Assembly: GCA_001804865.1 (NCBI GenBank)
Contig: MHBK01000059.1
Coordinates: forward strand, 29,779-93,778
Direction: 5' to 3'
Origin: Lentisphaerae bacterium GWF2_57_35
Lineage (GTDB): Bacteria; Verrucomicrobiota; Kiritimatiellia; CAIQIC01; GWF2-57-35
DNA: 64,000 bases
Of this stretch, positions 32,425 to 42,600 are shown one piece after another. The position numbers were made by a program, and so were the translations under genes. The notes beneath the pieces were generated by a model that was not told where the DNA came from, did no database searches, and saw only the letters and a program-made list of their open reading frames with translations. Within the stretch, counting starts at the first letter, position 1, and each line of letters opens with the position of its first letter.

Positions 32425-33615
32425 TTAAATCAGCCCTTGTGAATAGGCGGTCACGAAAATGACGCCAAGGGCCGTCCAGGCCAGCAACACGACCCGGCTC
32501 GCTTTGGGCCAAAGCGGACAGGCAAGGGATATGACGAAAAGCAACAAGACGTTGGCATAGACGCGCAGAAGATTCGGGTAATAAGCGAGGACCGTTATCC
32601 TCGCGCAGATAAAAAAGGCGGCATAGACCAGAACGCACGGCAACGCAAAGCGCAACCCGCCCCGGGCGCCGGTGGAGAGAAGCAGGAAGCCGAGCGTCGC
32701 ACATAAAAGAAGAAAGACCGCCGAATCGAACAGCCATTTTGCATTAAACGGGCCGGCGGAAACGGACATAAATTTTTGGACGAGGCCCGCTCCGGGAAGA
32801 GTGAAATTCTCCAGGATGCCCGAGGTGCTGCCGACGGATGGAACATGGTAAAAGACAAAGAGGTTCCACAGGATAACCGGAATGCATCCCCAAAGCATGG
32901 CGCCTGCGCAACGGAACTGTTTGTTGAACAGCAAGGGAAGGGCGAGCGCTCCCGCCGCCGCCAGCATCGTTTCGTGCGTCAAGCCGGCCAACCCATACCA
33001 GAGAGCCGCAGACTTGTAGCGTTGGCGTGTAAAGGCCAGCAGCGTCAGGGCCAGAAACAGAGAGGCCATAAGATCGGACGTCGTCAAAAGCAGGGAACAC
33101 CAGAAACCCGGGATGCCAAGAACGAACAGGGCGCCCCGCGTCGATGAGCGTTTATCGGCGAGAAGCCGGGCGACGACGACGACCAGGGAAACGAAACAAA
33201 CCGCATTGATGATAACCAGCATGAACGGTATGACGGAATGCCGGCCAAGAGAAAGGGCGTATCCCAGCATCGGGAATAAGATCCGGCGGTAACGATATCG
33301 GGGATTGTCGAGCGAGGCGAGCGATTGGGCGTGCGACAGAAACGGGTCCAGGGCGATCGAGAGAAAAAACTGGCCGTCATAGCCGACTTCGCCCTGCGCC
33401 CGCACGCCTTCATCGGGCGTCAAATAGGGCGAATGAGGTAAAACCGCGCCGATGCGATAGAAGCCAAGAATATCCCCGTTAAACGAGCCGGCGTAGTTCC
33501 AGAGCAAGACGCTCGACGCCAAGAAGGCGGCGACGATGCCCACAAGATAGTAGTTTGCACTTCTCGTCTTCGGCGTGCAAAGGCCGCTGCTTCTTGATAT
33601 CAGGGTTTCTATCAT
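32425..33615 (-). CDS. Polytopic membrane protein, probable GT-C-type glycosyltransferase
   Basis: 396 residues with about ten membrane helices. After the first helix (YYLVGIVAAFLASSVLLWNY) the first outside loop carries GYDGQFFLSIALDPF, the acidic loop seen in many GT-C-fold lipid-sugar transferases and in related membrane proteins of capsule or exopolysaccharide loci. HETMLAAAGALALPLLF lies in a later loop. No soluble domain. The donor would be a polyprenyl-phosphate sugar if the GT-C reading is right; that is inference from one motif. No glycan cluster is nearby. Confidence 0.62.
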   Translation of the reverse strand: MIETLISRSSGLCTPKTRSANYYLVGIVAAFLASSVLLWNYAGSFNGDILGFYRIGAVLPHSPYLTPDEGVRAQGEVGYDGQFFLSIALDPFLSHAQSLASLDNPRYRYRRILFPMLGYALSLGRHSVIPFMLVIINAVCFVSLVVVVARLLADKRSSTRGALFVLGIPGFWCSLLLTTSDLMASLFLALTLLAFTRQRYKSAALWYGLAGLTHETMLAAAGALALPLLFNKQFRCAGAMLWGCIPVILWNLFVFYHVPSVGSTSGILENFTLPGAGLVQKFMSVSAGPFNAKWLFDSAVFLLLCATLGFLLLSTGARGGLRFALPCVLVYAAFFICARITVLAYYPNLLRVYANVLLLFVISLACPLWPKASRVVLLAWTALGVIFVTAYSQGLI

Positions 33616-34015
33616 GCGTCATACTATCCGCTAGAAATGCGAAAAGGCCAATACGAGTATCGCGTCCCTGATCTGGCTTTTTTTCGAAGAGGAAACGCCG
33701 AAGAGATTAACGCAAAGAACGCGAAGCCAAGCCGCGCAAAGCTCGCGAAGGGAAGAGCGTTTGAGTTGGGCGGATATAAAAGACAAAGATTATCAATAAT
33801 GTGCAGGAGAATAGGATTTGCCTTGTCCGCCTGACATCATTTGTAAAAGCGCATATAAATAAGCACGAAAATCGTTGGACGGTTATGAAGCGACAATAAC
33901 AGGCTTGACGCAAAAGATAAAGTATATCAATATGCTGGCTTAACGCGAGTCGGGTTTATCATCTCGTCGGACCCCCATTGTGCGGCCGGCCGGAGCATTC
34001 ATAAGGAGAGATCGT
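33616..34015. other. 400-bp intergenic stretch with short GC repeats and a possible promoter
   Basis: Divergent region between the membrane protein and the FG-GAP protein. Around 33710-33755 is a run of AACGCAAAG/GCGCAAAGCTCGCGAAG units. At 33905-33933 TTGACG is followed 17 bp later by CAATAT, a possible promoter for the gene at 34016 (strong -35, poor -10). Small ORFs here have no ribosome site. Confidence 0.45.
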
Positions 34016-36289
34016 ATGCGAAGTCATGTGAGTTGTCAGGCGCTGGGGATGTGTTGCATCTTGGCGGCCATGGTTACGGGAGCCTCGGCTGCCGATCGTT
34101 ATGTCTCGCCCACGGGAAGCAATATCCCCCCCTACGCCAGTTGGGCGACGGCGGCCCAGGTTATTCAGACCGCGGTGGATGCCGCCGCGGCTGGAGAAAC
34201 GGTTTGGGTGGCTGAAGGCCATTATAATACGGGGGGAAGAGACCCCGGCGCACTGGGGCTTACGCGGGTGGTTATCGATAAGGCGATTACCGTCAAGGCC
34301 GTGGGGTCGCGGACCCAGACCAAGATCAAGGGGGACTCTGCGTGTCGAGGCGTTTACATGGGAGCCGGCGCCACACTGGCTGGATTTTCGATTGAAGACG
34401 GCACGGCGCTCGCAAGCTATGGCGGCAATATCTATATGGTTGGGCAGGGTATCGTCAGCAATTGCGCGGTGCTAAGGGGGAACGCATCTCAAGGGGGTGG
34501 GGTATGCCTCATCGGCGAAGGAACCTTGAGCGACAGCTACATCGATGAAAACCATGCATCGTCTGAAGGTGGGGGAGTGTATCTTGATCAAGGCGGAAAG
34601 GTTGAGCGTTGCCGCATAACCCGCAATATTGCAGATTTGCGGGGAGCAGGAGCCAAGTGCGCGAACGGCAGCCAGCTCCAAAGATGCCATATCAACGGTA
34701 ATGTTCTCGGTCCTATCGGTGAAAATGGAATCGGCGCTTATCTTGATCATAGCTACCTGGAGAACTGTGTGGTCGCTGAACACAATGGGGCCAATGCCTC
34801 TGTGTATTGCATGAATGATTCGAGCCTATTTAACTGCACAATATCGAATAACCGGCAAGGATTGCATGGCGACGGGATCAATTCAGTCTATAACAGCATC
34901 ATTCGATTAAACTTTGACAGCGATTGGACGGGTTCAAGCTTTTTCACTTTCTTCAACTGCTGTACGCAACCGTCGCCTGCCGGGTCCGGCAATATCGACG
35001 CAGATCCGTGTTTCAGGAGCTCCGAAATCAACAGTCCTACCTACTATCTCCAAGCGGTCTCGCCTTGTATCGATATGGGGTGGGATGAGTATGCCCCTGC
35101 AACTGACATAGACGGCAAGCCGCGTCCAAGGGATGGCAACTTGGATGGTATGCCCAAGGTCGACATGGGGGCCTACGAATTCCAACTGGGGAGCATCCAG
35201 GCCGTTATTGAAGATGCCGGCGCTTGGGACGACAGCGCTCATTCCACCATGGCCATTGTCGCGGCGGACTTCAACAGCGACGGCCACGACGATTTGGCGA
35301 TGGCCAATTCGTTTCAGGCCAATGCCCTGTTCCTGGGCGATGGAACCGGGAGCTTTAATCCCAAGCCCGATGGCGCCGGGGCGTTTGACGATGACGGCGG
35401 GTTTGTCCAGGCGCACGCGATTATTGCGCTGTATGCCAATGCCGACGCGCACGTGGACCTGGCCGTGGGGAATTTCACGGAGCCCAACGAACTCTATATT
35501 AACGACGGGCAGGGGAACTTCACGCTGGCCGCGTGCGGCGCTTTCGGAAACGAGAGCCGCTATACGGTGCGCTTGTGCGCGTTGGACGTGGAGCCGGATG
35601 GGGACATGGACATCGCGGAGCTTTGTTACATGAGTCCCAGTTGCGTGTATACCAACAACGGCGCAGGGCGCCTGGATCGGGCGCCGGACAGCGATTTCAC
35701 GGTTGGAGGACGTCCGGGCTACTCGCTGGCGGCGCTGGATGCGAACAATGACGGCAAGATGGATCTGGTGGCGGGTTACTACGGCCAGGCCTGCGTGCTG
35801 TATACCAATGGGGGGAATGGACGTTTTTGGGCGAAGCCGGCCGGAGAATTAAGCACGTTTGTGACCACTCCGCTGGCCATGGAAGTGCTCGATGCCAATA
35901 ACGACGGAAAGGCAAACGATTTGGTTGTCGCCGGCTATGAGCATGCCAACGTCATTTTCACCAATAATGGGCTGGGCTCCTTTACTCGGGTTATCAACGA
36001 CGGCGACTTCGGCAACCAGGTGACTTATACACGATCGTTGAAGACGTGCGACTTCGACAATAACGGGTTGGTTGACATTGCGGTCGGCAACGCCGGCAGT
36101 CCGGTGGAAATCTTCCAAAATATGGGGGACGGCCGCTTCATGAAAGCGAATATTTCCGCCCTGTCCGGTCAGGCTTTCTATGCCTTTGGCCTGGCCGCGC
36201 TGGACGCGAATCATGATGGCCTGCGGGATCTGGCGATCGGCAACAACCAGCAGCCGTCCAAGATCCTCAAGATCATTTCCGCGCAATAA
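34016..36289 (+). CDS. Secreted beta-helix and FG-GAP/VCBS repeat protein
   Basis: 757 residues from the ATG at 34016, with AAGGAG seven bases upstream; an in-frame ATG at 33980 lacks one. Signal peptide to about ASAADR. Residues 25-400 are the same choice-of-anchor-Q beta-helix type as the protein at 3035 (RYVSPTGSNIPPYASWATAA, then SPCIDMGWDEYAPATDIDGK and DMGAYEF). Residues 410-757 are about seven FG-GAP/VCBS blades with Asp-rich calcium loops (AADFNSDGHDDLAMANS, DANNDGKMDLVAGYY, DFDNNGLVDIAVGNAGSPVE), consistent with an integrin-like propeller. Probable extracellular adhesion or glycan-binding role. It ends at a strong terminator. Confidence 0.84.
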   Translation: MRSHVSCQALGMCCILAAMVTGASAADRYVSPTGSNIPPYASWATAAQVIQTAVDAAAAGETVWVAEGHYNTGGRDPGALGLTRVVIDKAITVKAVGSRTQTKIKGDSACRGVYMGAGATLAGFSIEDGTALASYGGNIYMVGQGIVSNCAVLRGNASQGGGVCLIGEGTLSDSYIDENHASSEGGGVYLDQGGKVERCRITRNIADLRGAGAKCANGSQLQRCHINGNVLGPIGENGIGAYLDHSYLENCVVAEHNGANASVYCMNDSSLFNCTISNNRQGLHGDGINSVYNSIIRLNFDSDWTGSSFFTFFNCCTQPSPAGSGNIDADPCFRSSEINSPTYYLQAVSPCIDMGWDEYAPATDIDGKPRPRDGNLDGMPKVDMGAYEFQLGSIQAVIEDAGAWDDSAHSTMAIVAADFNSDGHDDLAMANSFQANALFLGDGTGSFNPKPDGAGAFDDDGGFVQAHAIIALYANADAHVDLAVGNFTEPNELYINDGQGNFTLAACGAFGNESRYTVRLCALDVEPDGDMDIAELCYMSPSCVYTNNGAGRLDRAPDSDFTVGGRPGYSLAALDANNDGKMDLVAGYYGQACVLYTNGGNGRFWAKPAGELSTFVTTPLAMEVLDANNDGKANDLVVAGYEHANVIFTNNGLGSFTRVINDGDFGNQVTYTRSLKTCDFDNNGLVDIAVGNAGSPVEIFQNMGDGRFMKANISALSGQAFYAFGLAALDANHDGLRDLAIGNNQQPSKILKIISAQ

Positions 36290-36304
36290 TAAATTTAGCG
36301 AGGG

Positions 36305-36335
36305 GCGGGGGCTTGAATGCCCCCGCTTTTTTTTT
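36305..36335 (+). terminator. Strong intrinsic terminator
   Basis: GCGGGGGC-TTGAAT-GCCCCCGC followed by nine T, 15 bp after the FG-GAP gene stop. The T run is directly followed by eleven G. Confidence 0.9.
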
Positions 36336-36517
36336 GGGGGGGGGGGCCTTGAAGGTCATGGCTCAAAACGATTCGTCTGCTTGCTTGATGACGGACGACT
36401 ATTAAAATGCACGCTTAAGGAGGTTGTTTAACTCTTTGTTTATCGCAACACATTGATAATAAACGTTGTTTTGATCCGAAATAGACGGCGAATCGTCGGC
36501 TGTCGTACGGCTATAGC

Positions 36518-36546
36518 TTGGCATTCACTATTTCATCGCTGATAGT
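36518..36546 (+). promoter_or_regulatory. Possible promoter of the protease gene
   Basis: TTGGCA, 17-bp spacer, GATAGT. The -10 overlaps a small dyad (CACTAT/ATAGTG, 36526-36547). About 150 bp upstream of the protease ATG; the only candidate in the 36336-36692 gap. Confidence 0.4.
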
Positions 36547-36597
36547 GTATGATAGTTCCATATCCAAGCGAAGCTGACAGCGCTAAGGAGGATGGGG

Positions 36598-36633
36598 ATG
36601 CAACCGGCCAATCAGTCCGATGTGTTTTTTTGA
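36598..36633 (+). CDS. Possible 11-residue leader ORF upstream of the protease gene
   Basis: MQPANQSDVFF with TGA at 36633. AAGGAGGATGGGG lies directly before the ATG, a stronger ribosome site than most in the window. It ends in two Phe codons within a T-run. No homologue is recognised; it may be a real leader peptide, a ribosome stand-by site or chance. Confidence 0.35.
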   Translation: MQPANQSDVFF

Positions 36634-36692
36634 CTATTTCTTGGACGTTTTTTTAATTTCAACCGACTGCTTAGGGTTAAAAGGAGCGGAAA

Positions 36693-39600
36693 ATGAACAA
36701 AAAAACGGAGGTCGTATTATTAGTATGTGTTGCGGCGGTTCTTACGCTTTCCGGCTTGTTTCTGATACGACCCCATCAAACGGTAAAACGAGATGCCTCC
36801 AAGATTTCCGAAGAACGCTCCGAGTCTTCCATGGTTCCCGAGCCGGCAACGAGCAACCCCGTCAACCCGCTCGTTCGTGAATCCACAACGGCCTGGACTG
36901 GCTCAACGCCGGAGCAGGAGCGACTTCTTCGTGAGGCGGAAGGCGCGCAGTTTACCATTTCCTGGGATGTCTCGCAGGGGGTTCCCCGGTCCGTTCGGGG
37001 AACGGATTTGGGCGCGCGGGGGGTGTTTTCGTCCGGCCAGGGACGGGCGGTCGGCGGGCACGGCGACTATGAGGCCGACGCTGTTGCGATTCTGGATAAC
37101 GTATCCGGTTTGTTCCGGATGAAGGATGCCGCCGCCGAGTTTCGGGCGCGTCGGGTCGACGAAGATCGTCTGGGGTTTCATCACGTTCGACTGGATCAAT
37201 TCCTTCACGGGGTTCGCGTGGTGGGCGGGGAGCTCATTGTTCACTTTGACCGGCAGGATCGGGCGTACGAAGTCAATGGAACCTACATGCCCGACCTGAC
37301 GGTAGGCGTCGTGCCGATCTTGGCCGCCGACCAGGCCGTGGCCGCGGCCCGAGCCGACCTTCTGCGCGAGGGCCGGCCCGAAGGGGACTTGCCGGAAACG
37401 CCGGAGTTGGTCGTCCTGGCGCGCCAGGTTCCCGCACGGTTGGCTTATGAGCTCACGCTGACGTACGGGCGGGGATCTGTCGATCCGGGACGCTGGCGCT
37501 ACTGGATCGACGCGGAAAACGGAGCGGTGCTCGAAAAATACAACGACATCAAGTACATCCCGGCCCCCACTGCAAGCGGCCAGCATGTCCCGGTGTCCGG
37601 CGCCCTGCTGGCGGGCGAGGGCGGCGGGGCGACAAATGTCGCGGGCTGGTACGACTTCGTCAACACCAACTACTATCTCCATAACACCAACCTCCACTGG
37701 ATCGTCGAAAACGTGGCCTATAGCGGCTACCCCGATGCCGCCACGTACGCTTTTCGTCCGACCGCCGACTGGGGCGTTTCCGATCGCACGGAAATCTCGT
37801 TGGCGCTGGCCTTCGAGCTGACGCAGCGCTACTTCAGCGAAGTTCATGGGCTGAACAGCTTCAACGATCTGGGCATTCTGGCCCGGGCCAACGCGCATCA
37901 GGGCTCCAGCTATGTGAACGCCTACTGGGACGGCAGCGAATTCTATTTCGGGGATGGCGATGGCGCGCAGGCCAACAGCCTGGCGGTGCTCGACATTGCC
38001 GGGCATGAATTCACTCATGCGGTGACGGAGTATTCGGCCAATCTGGTTTATCAGAACGAGCCGGGCGCGTTGAACGAATCTTTTTCCGACGTGCTGGGCA
38101 GTTGCATCGAGTTTTTTGGCCAGGCGGACGACCGCGCGAGTTATCCGAGCCGTCACGCCGGGCAGGCCGATTGGCTCTGCGGCGAGGACAGTTGGCTGGA
38201 TTCGACGGCGCTGCGGGACCTGCGCAATCCGGCCAACGCGGCCACGGTCGGCGCCGGCAACGAGCAGCCTACCCGGTACCGGGGGACCTATTGGTACAGC
38301 GGCTCGGGCGATAATGGCGGCGTGCATCAAAATTCGGGCGTGCAAAACTTCTTTTTCTATCTGCTCAGCGAAGGCGGCAGCGGCGTCAACGACGGGATTC
38401 TCTATAATGTCGGCGGCATCGGCCGGACTAATGCCGAGCAGACGGCGTTCCGAGCCTTGACGGTCTACTGCACGGCCAACACGGATTACCGTTCGGCTCG
38501 CTCGGCCTGGCTGTCGGCCGCGCAAGACCTGGACCCGGCCTGGACGCCCTTCGTGCGCGCCGCGTGGGATGCGGTGGGCGTTCTGGCCGTATCGGCCGTG
38601 CCGGCCGGCGGGGCGGCGTTCTCAGGGCAGCAGGGCGGCCCGTTTTCCCCCGCGTCCTTCGTTTATACCCTCACCAACTACGATTCGACGGCCGTCGGCT
38701 GGGGCGTTAGCCAGACGCAGGCCTGGGCGTCCGTCGCTCCGGTGGGCGGCGTTCTGGCGGCGCGCAGCTCGCAGGCGATTACGGTCACGCTGACGATGGC
38801 GTCTGCCGCGTTGCCGGGCGGTTCTCATATGGACACCCTCACGTTTACCAATGGCGCTTCTTCGTCTGCCGAAAGCCGGACGGTATCGCTGATGGTTCTT
38901 CCTCCGGCGGTTTACACGTTCGACTTGAATGCCAATCCCGGGTGGACCGTGGGGGGGCAGTGGGCGTTTGGCATTCCGCAAGGGCTGGGCGGCGATCCGG
39001 CCGCCGGGTTTACAGGCTCCAACGTTTACGGCTACAATCTCGCGGGGAAGTACACGGATAACATGCCCGAATATTTCCTGACAACCCCCGCCCTGGACTG
39101 CTCCGCGTTCGAACATATGGCGCTTCGATTCCAGCGCTGGCTGGGCGTGGAAAGCGCCATCTACGACAGGGCCCGCGTGTACATCAGCACCAACGGCGTC
39201 GCGTGGTCCACCATCTGGAGCCATACCGGCGCGTCCTTTCAGGATACTTCGTGGCAGACGATGATCTATGACCTTTCCGCGATCGCCGACGGCGCCGGCA
39301 CGGTCTATCTCCGGTGGGGCATGGGGGCGACGGATTATTCCGTGACCTATTCGGGCTGGAACCTCGACGATATTCAACTGCTGGGCTGCGTGCGCGATGC
39401 GATGCGCGTGGAGCCCGGAAACGGGCTGGCGGCGGCGGGCTACGAAGGCGGTCCTTTTTCGCCCACCGGCACGGTTTACCAAGTCGGCAATACCGGTTCC
39501 AATGCCTTCTCGTGGACGGCCTCGCTAACTTCGACCTGGGCAAGCCTCTCCTCTTCGGGAGCGTTGCTCGACGCAGGGGGAACGGATACGTTCCGGGTAG

Positions 39601-42600
39601 CCTTGACGCCGGCGGCCGGCAGCCTGACGACCGGAACCTATCATTCCGTATTGATCGTCAGCAACACCCTCTCCGGCTACAGAACCACCCGCGATGTGGA
39701 GCTGCGGGTCCATGCGATTCCCGGCGAGATCGGCGTCTCGGACTCCAGGGGGCCGTCGGACGATCTGAGCGTGCCGTTTGGGAATGTGCCCGTCGGCCTG
39801 TCCCGGACCGAAAGCATCACGGCGACGAACGCGGACCCGGCATATCCGCTTGTTCTTACAAGCATCGACTTGGGCGGACCGTTCACTCTGGTAAATGAGC
39901 CGGCCTCTTTCCCGTATTCGATTCCCGCCGGCTCCTCGATCGTATTTCAGGTAACCTACACGCCGTCCGCCCTGGCCAGTAACGCGTCGGCGGTCGTCAT
40001 CGAAAGCAACGATGCGGACGAACCGGTTGTGCAGGTGGCGTTGTCGGGGCGGGGCGTTGAAGACGATCTGTCCGTCCTGCCGCAGGACGGGCTGACGGCA
40101 AGAGGGCATCCGGGCGGACCCTTCGCGCCGGCTTCGATCGTGTATGTGCTGGCCAACACCGCCGAGACCGAGCTTCAGTGGGCGGTAGCCAATACGCAGG
40201 CCTGGGTTGCTGCCGGGCTTTCGAGCGGAACGCTGGCGGCTGGAGAAACTGCGAGCGTGACGGTGAGTTTGAATGCGGCCTCGGCCCTGCTCGGCGAGGG
40301 CGTGCATGGCGACACGGTTGTTTTCAGCAACGCGACGAGCGGCATGCGCCAAACGCGTCCGGCGTCTTTGACGGTCTTCACGAGCCCGATCGTGCAAGTG
40401 GCGCCGGTCTCTCTGTCCGTGACCAATCGCCTCGGGCAGTCGCAGGATCGCCTGCTGACGATCGCGAACGCCGCCTCCGCGGACAGTCTGCTGACCTTCC
40501 GACTCACGTCCTGCAACCGGGGGGCGGCGCCGCTGCCTTTCGCTGGACAAGCTTTTGTCAGCCGGATCGAACCGGGGCAGGATTTCAGCAAGGCGGCGCC
40601 GGACCGGGAATTTGTTTCAGGCGAGCTGCTCGTCCGTTTTGCGGACGGCGTGACCGGCGCCGCGCGAACGGCGCTGTTGAATTCTCTGGGCGGCGGGAAA
40701 ATACTTCGTGAATATCGTCTCGTCCCCGGCCTGACGCGGGTGAGTTTGCCGTCCGGTTCCAAGGTCGAGGACGCCTTGCGCTCGTTCAATGGAAAGTCCG
40801 GGGTCGCGTATGCCGCTCCGAATTATGTGGTGCGCGCCCTGGATACGATTCCGAACGACTCCCGTTTCGGCGAATTGTGGGGCCTGTCCAACACCGGCCA
40901 GCTTGGCGGGACCGTGGACGCGGATATCGATGCGCCCCAGGCCTGGGACCTGCAACAGGGCAGTACGGGCGTCATTGTCGCGGTCGTCGATACCGGCATC
41001 GACTATCTTCATGAGGATTTGGCCGACAACATGTGGGTGAACCCCGGCGAAATTCCCGGCAACGGCCTGGACGACGACGGCAACGGCTATGTGGATGACG
41101 TGCATGGCATCAACGCCATCACGGGCTCCGGCGATCCCCTCGACGACCACGATCACGGCACTCATTGCGCCGGTACGATCGGGGGACGGGGGAACAACGG
41201 GGTTGGCGTGGCCGGGGTGTGCTGGCGCGTGCGGCTGATGGGCGCGAAGTTCTTGAGCGCCGCCGGTTCGGGAACCACGGCGGATGCCATTACGGCGATC
41301 GAATATGCGACGCTGATGGGCGCCCGCGTCATGAACAACTCGTGGGGAGGGGGCGGTTACAATCAGGGCCTCAAGGATGCGATTGACGCCGCCGACGCGG
41401 CGAATATCGTGTTTGCCGCAGCCGCGGGCAACAATAACTCCGACAATGACAGCTATCCTCAGTACCCTTCCAGCTACAGCTCTTCCAACATTGTGGCCGT
41501 CATGGCCACCGATCGCAACGACCTCAAATCGAGCTTTTCGTCGTATGGGCAAACCTCCGTGGATATCGCCGCGCCGGGCAGCGCTATTCTCAGTTGCCAG
41601 AGGGGCGGCGGCTATGTTTCCTTTAATGGAACGTCCATGGCCACGCCGCACATGGCCGGCGCCGCCGCGCTTCTGCTTTCCGTCAATCCGTACCTGAGCG
41701 CAGCGGAGGTCAAGCAGGCGCTCCTGAGCAGCGTCGACGCGCTCTTCCCCACGCGGTGCGTGTCGGGCGGGCGTCTTAACCTGGCCCGTGCGCTCGATCG
41801 AGTCGGCCTGCCCTGGCTCACATTGAATCCCTCGTCGGCCACGAATCTGCCGCCGGGGTCCGGCGCGGATATCCAGGTTCGATTCGACGCGGGAGAGCTC
41901 GCGCCGGCGGTCTATCAGGGCGAGGTGTTCGTTTCCTGCAACGATCTGACTAATCCGATCGTCGCGGCGCCGGTCTCCATGACCGTTTTGCACGATGAGC
42001 TGCTCGTCGCGCCGAGCGGCGTCTACACGGCCGCGGGCGTGATCGGCGGGCCGTTCGTTCCGGCGCAACAGGTCTACGTGCTGAGCAATGCCGGGCCGAC
42101 GTCGTTGACTTGGACTCTAAGCCATACCAGCGCATGGTGGACCGTCTCGGCCGTGAGCGGTTCGTTGGCTCCTGCCGGCGCCGTTTCCGTTACCGCCACG
42201 ATCCACGAAGCGGCCAACGCGTTGCCGGTGGGCGAATACATGGACCGGTTTAGTTTCTCCAACGAAGCGAGCGGCGTGGTCTTTAAACGCGCGGCCCTGC
42301 TGCGCATCGTTCCGCCTCCTCCGCTGGTCATCCACAGCTTCCCGTTGGATGCGGATCCCGGCTGGGCAACCCAAGGCCAGTGGGCCTTCGGGGCGCCGCT
42401 CGGCTGGGCAGGCGACCCGACGTCCGGCTTCACCGGCTCCAACGTCCACGGCTATAATCTGGCCGGCGCGTACCCGGACCTGATCCCCGCGTATGCGCTG
42501 ACCACCCCCGCGCTCGATTGTTCGGGATATGCCGATCTGTCGTTATCGTTCCGCCGCTGGCTCGGGATCGAAAGCTCGATATTCGACCACGCCTCGGTGC

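Noticed and set aside
33707..33913. 68-codon minus-strand ORF in the intergenic gap
   Set aside because: No ribosome site, and it overlaps short GC repeats.
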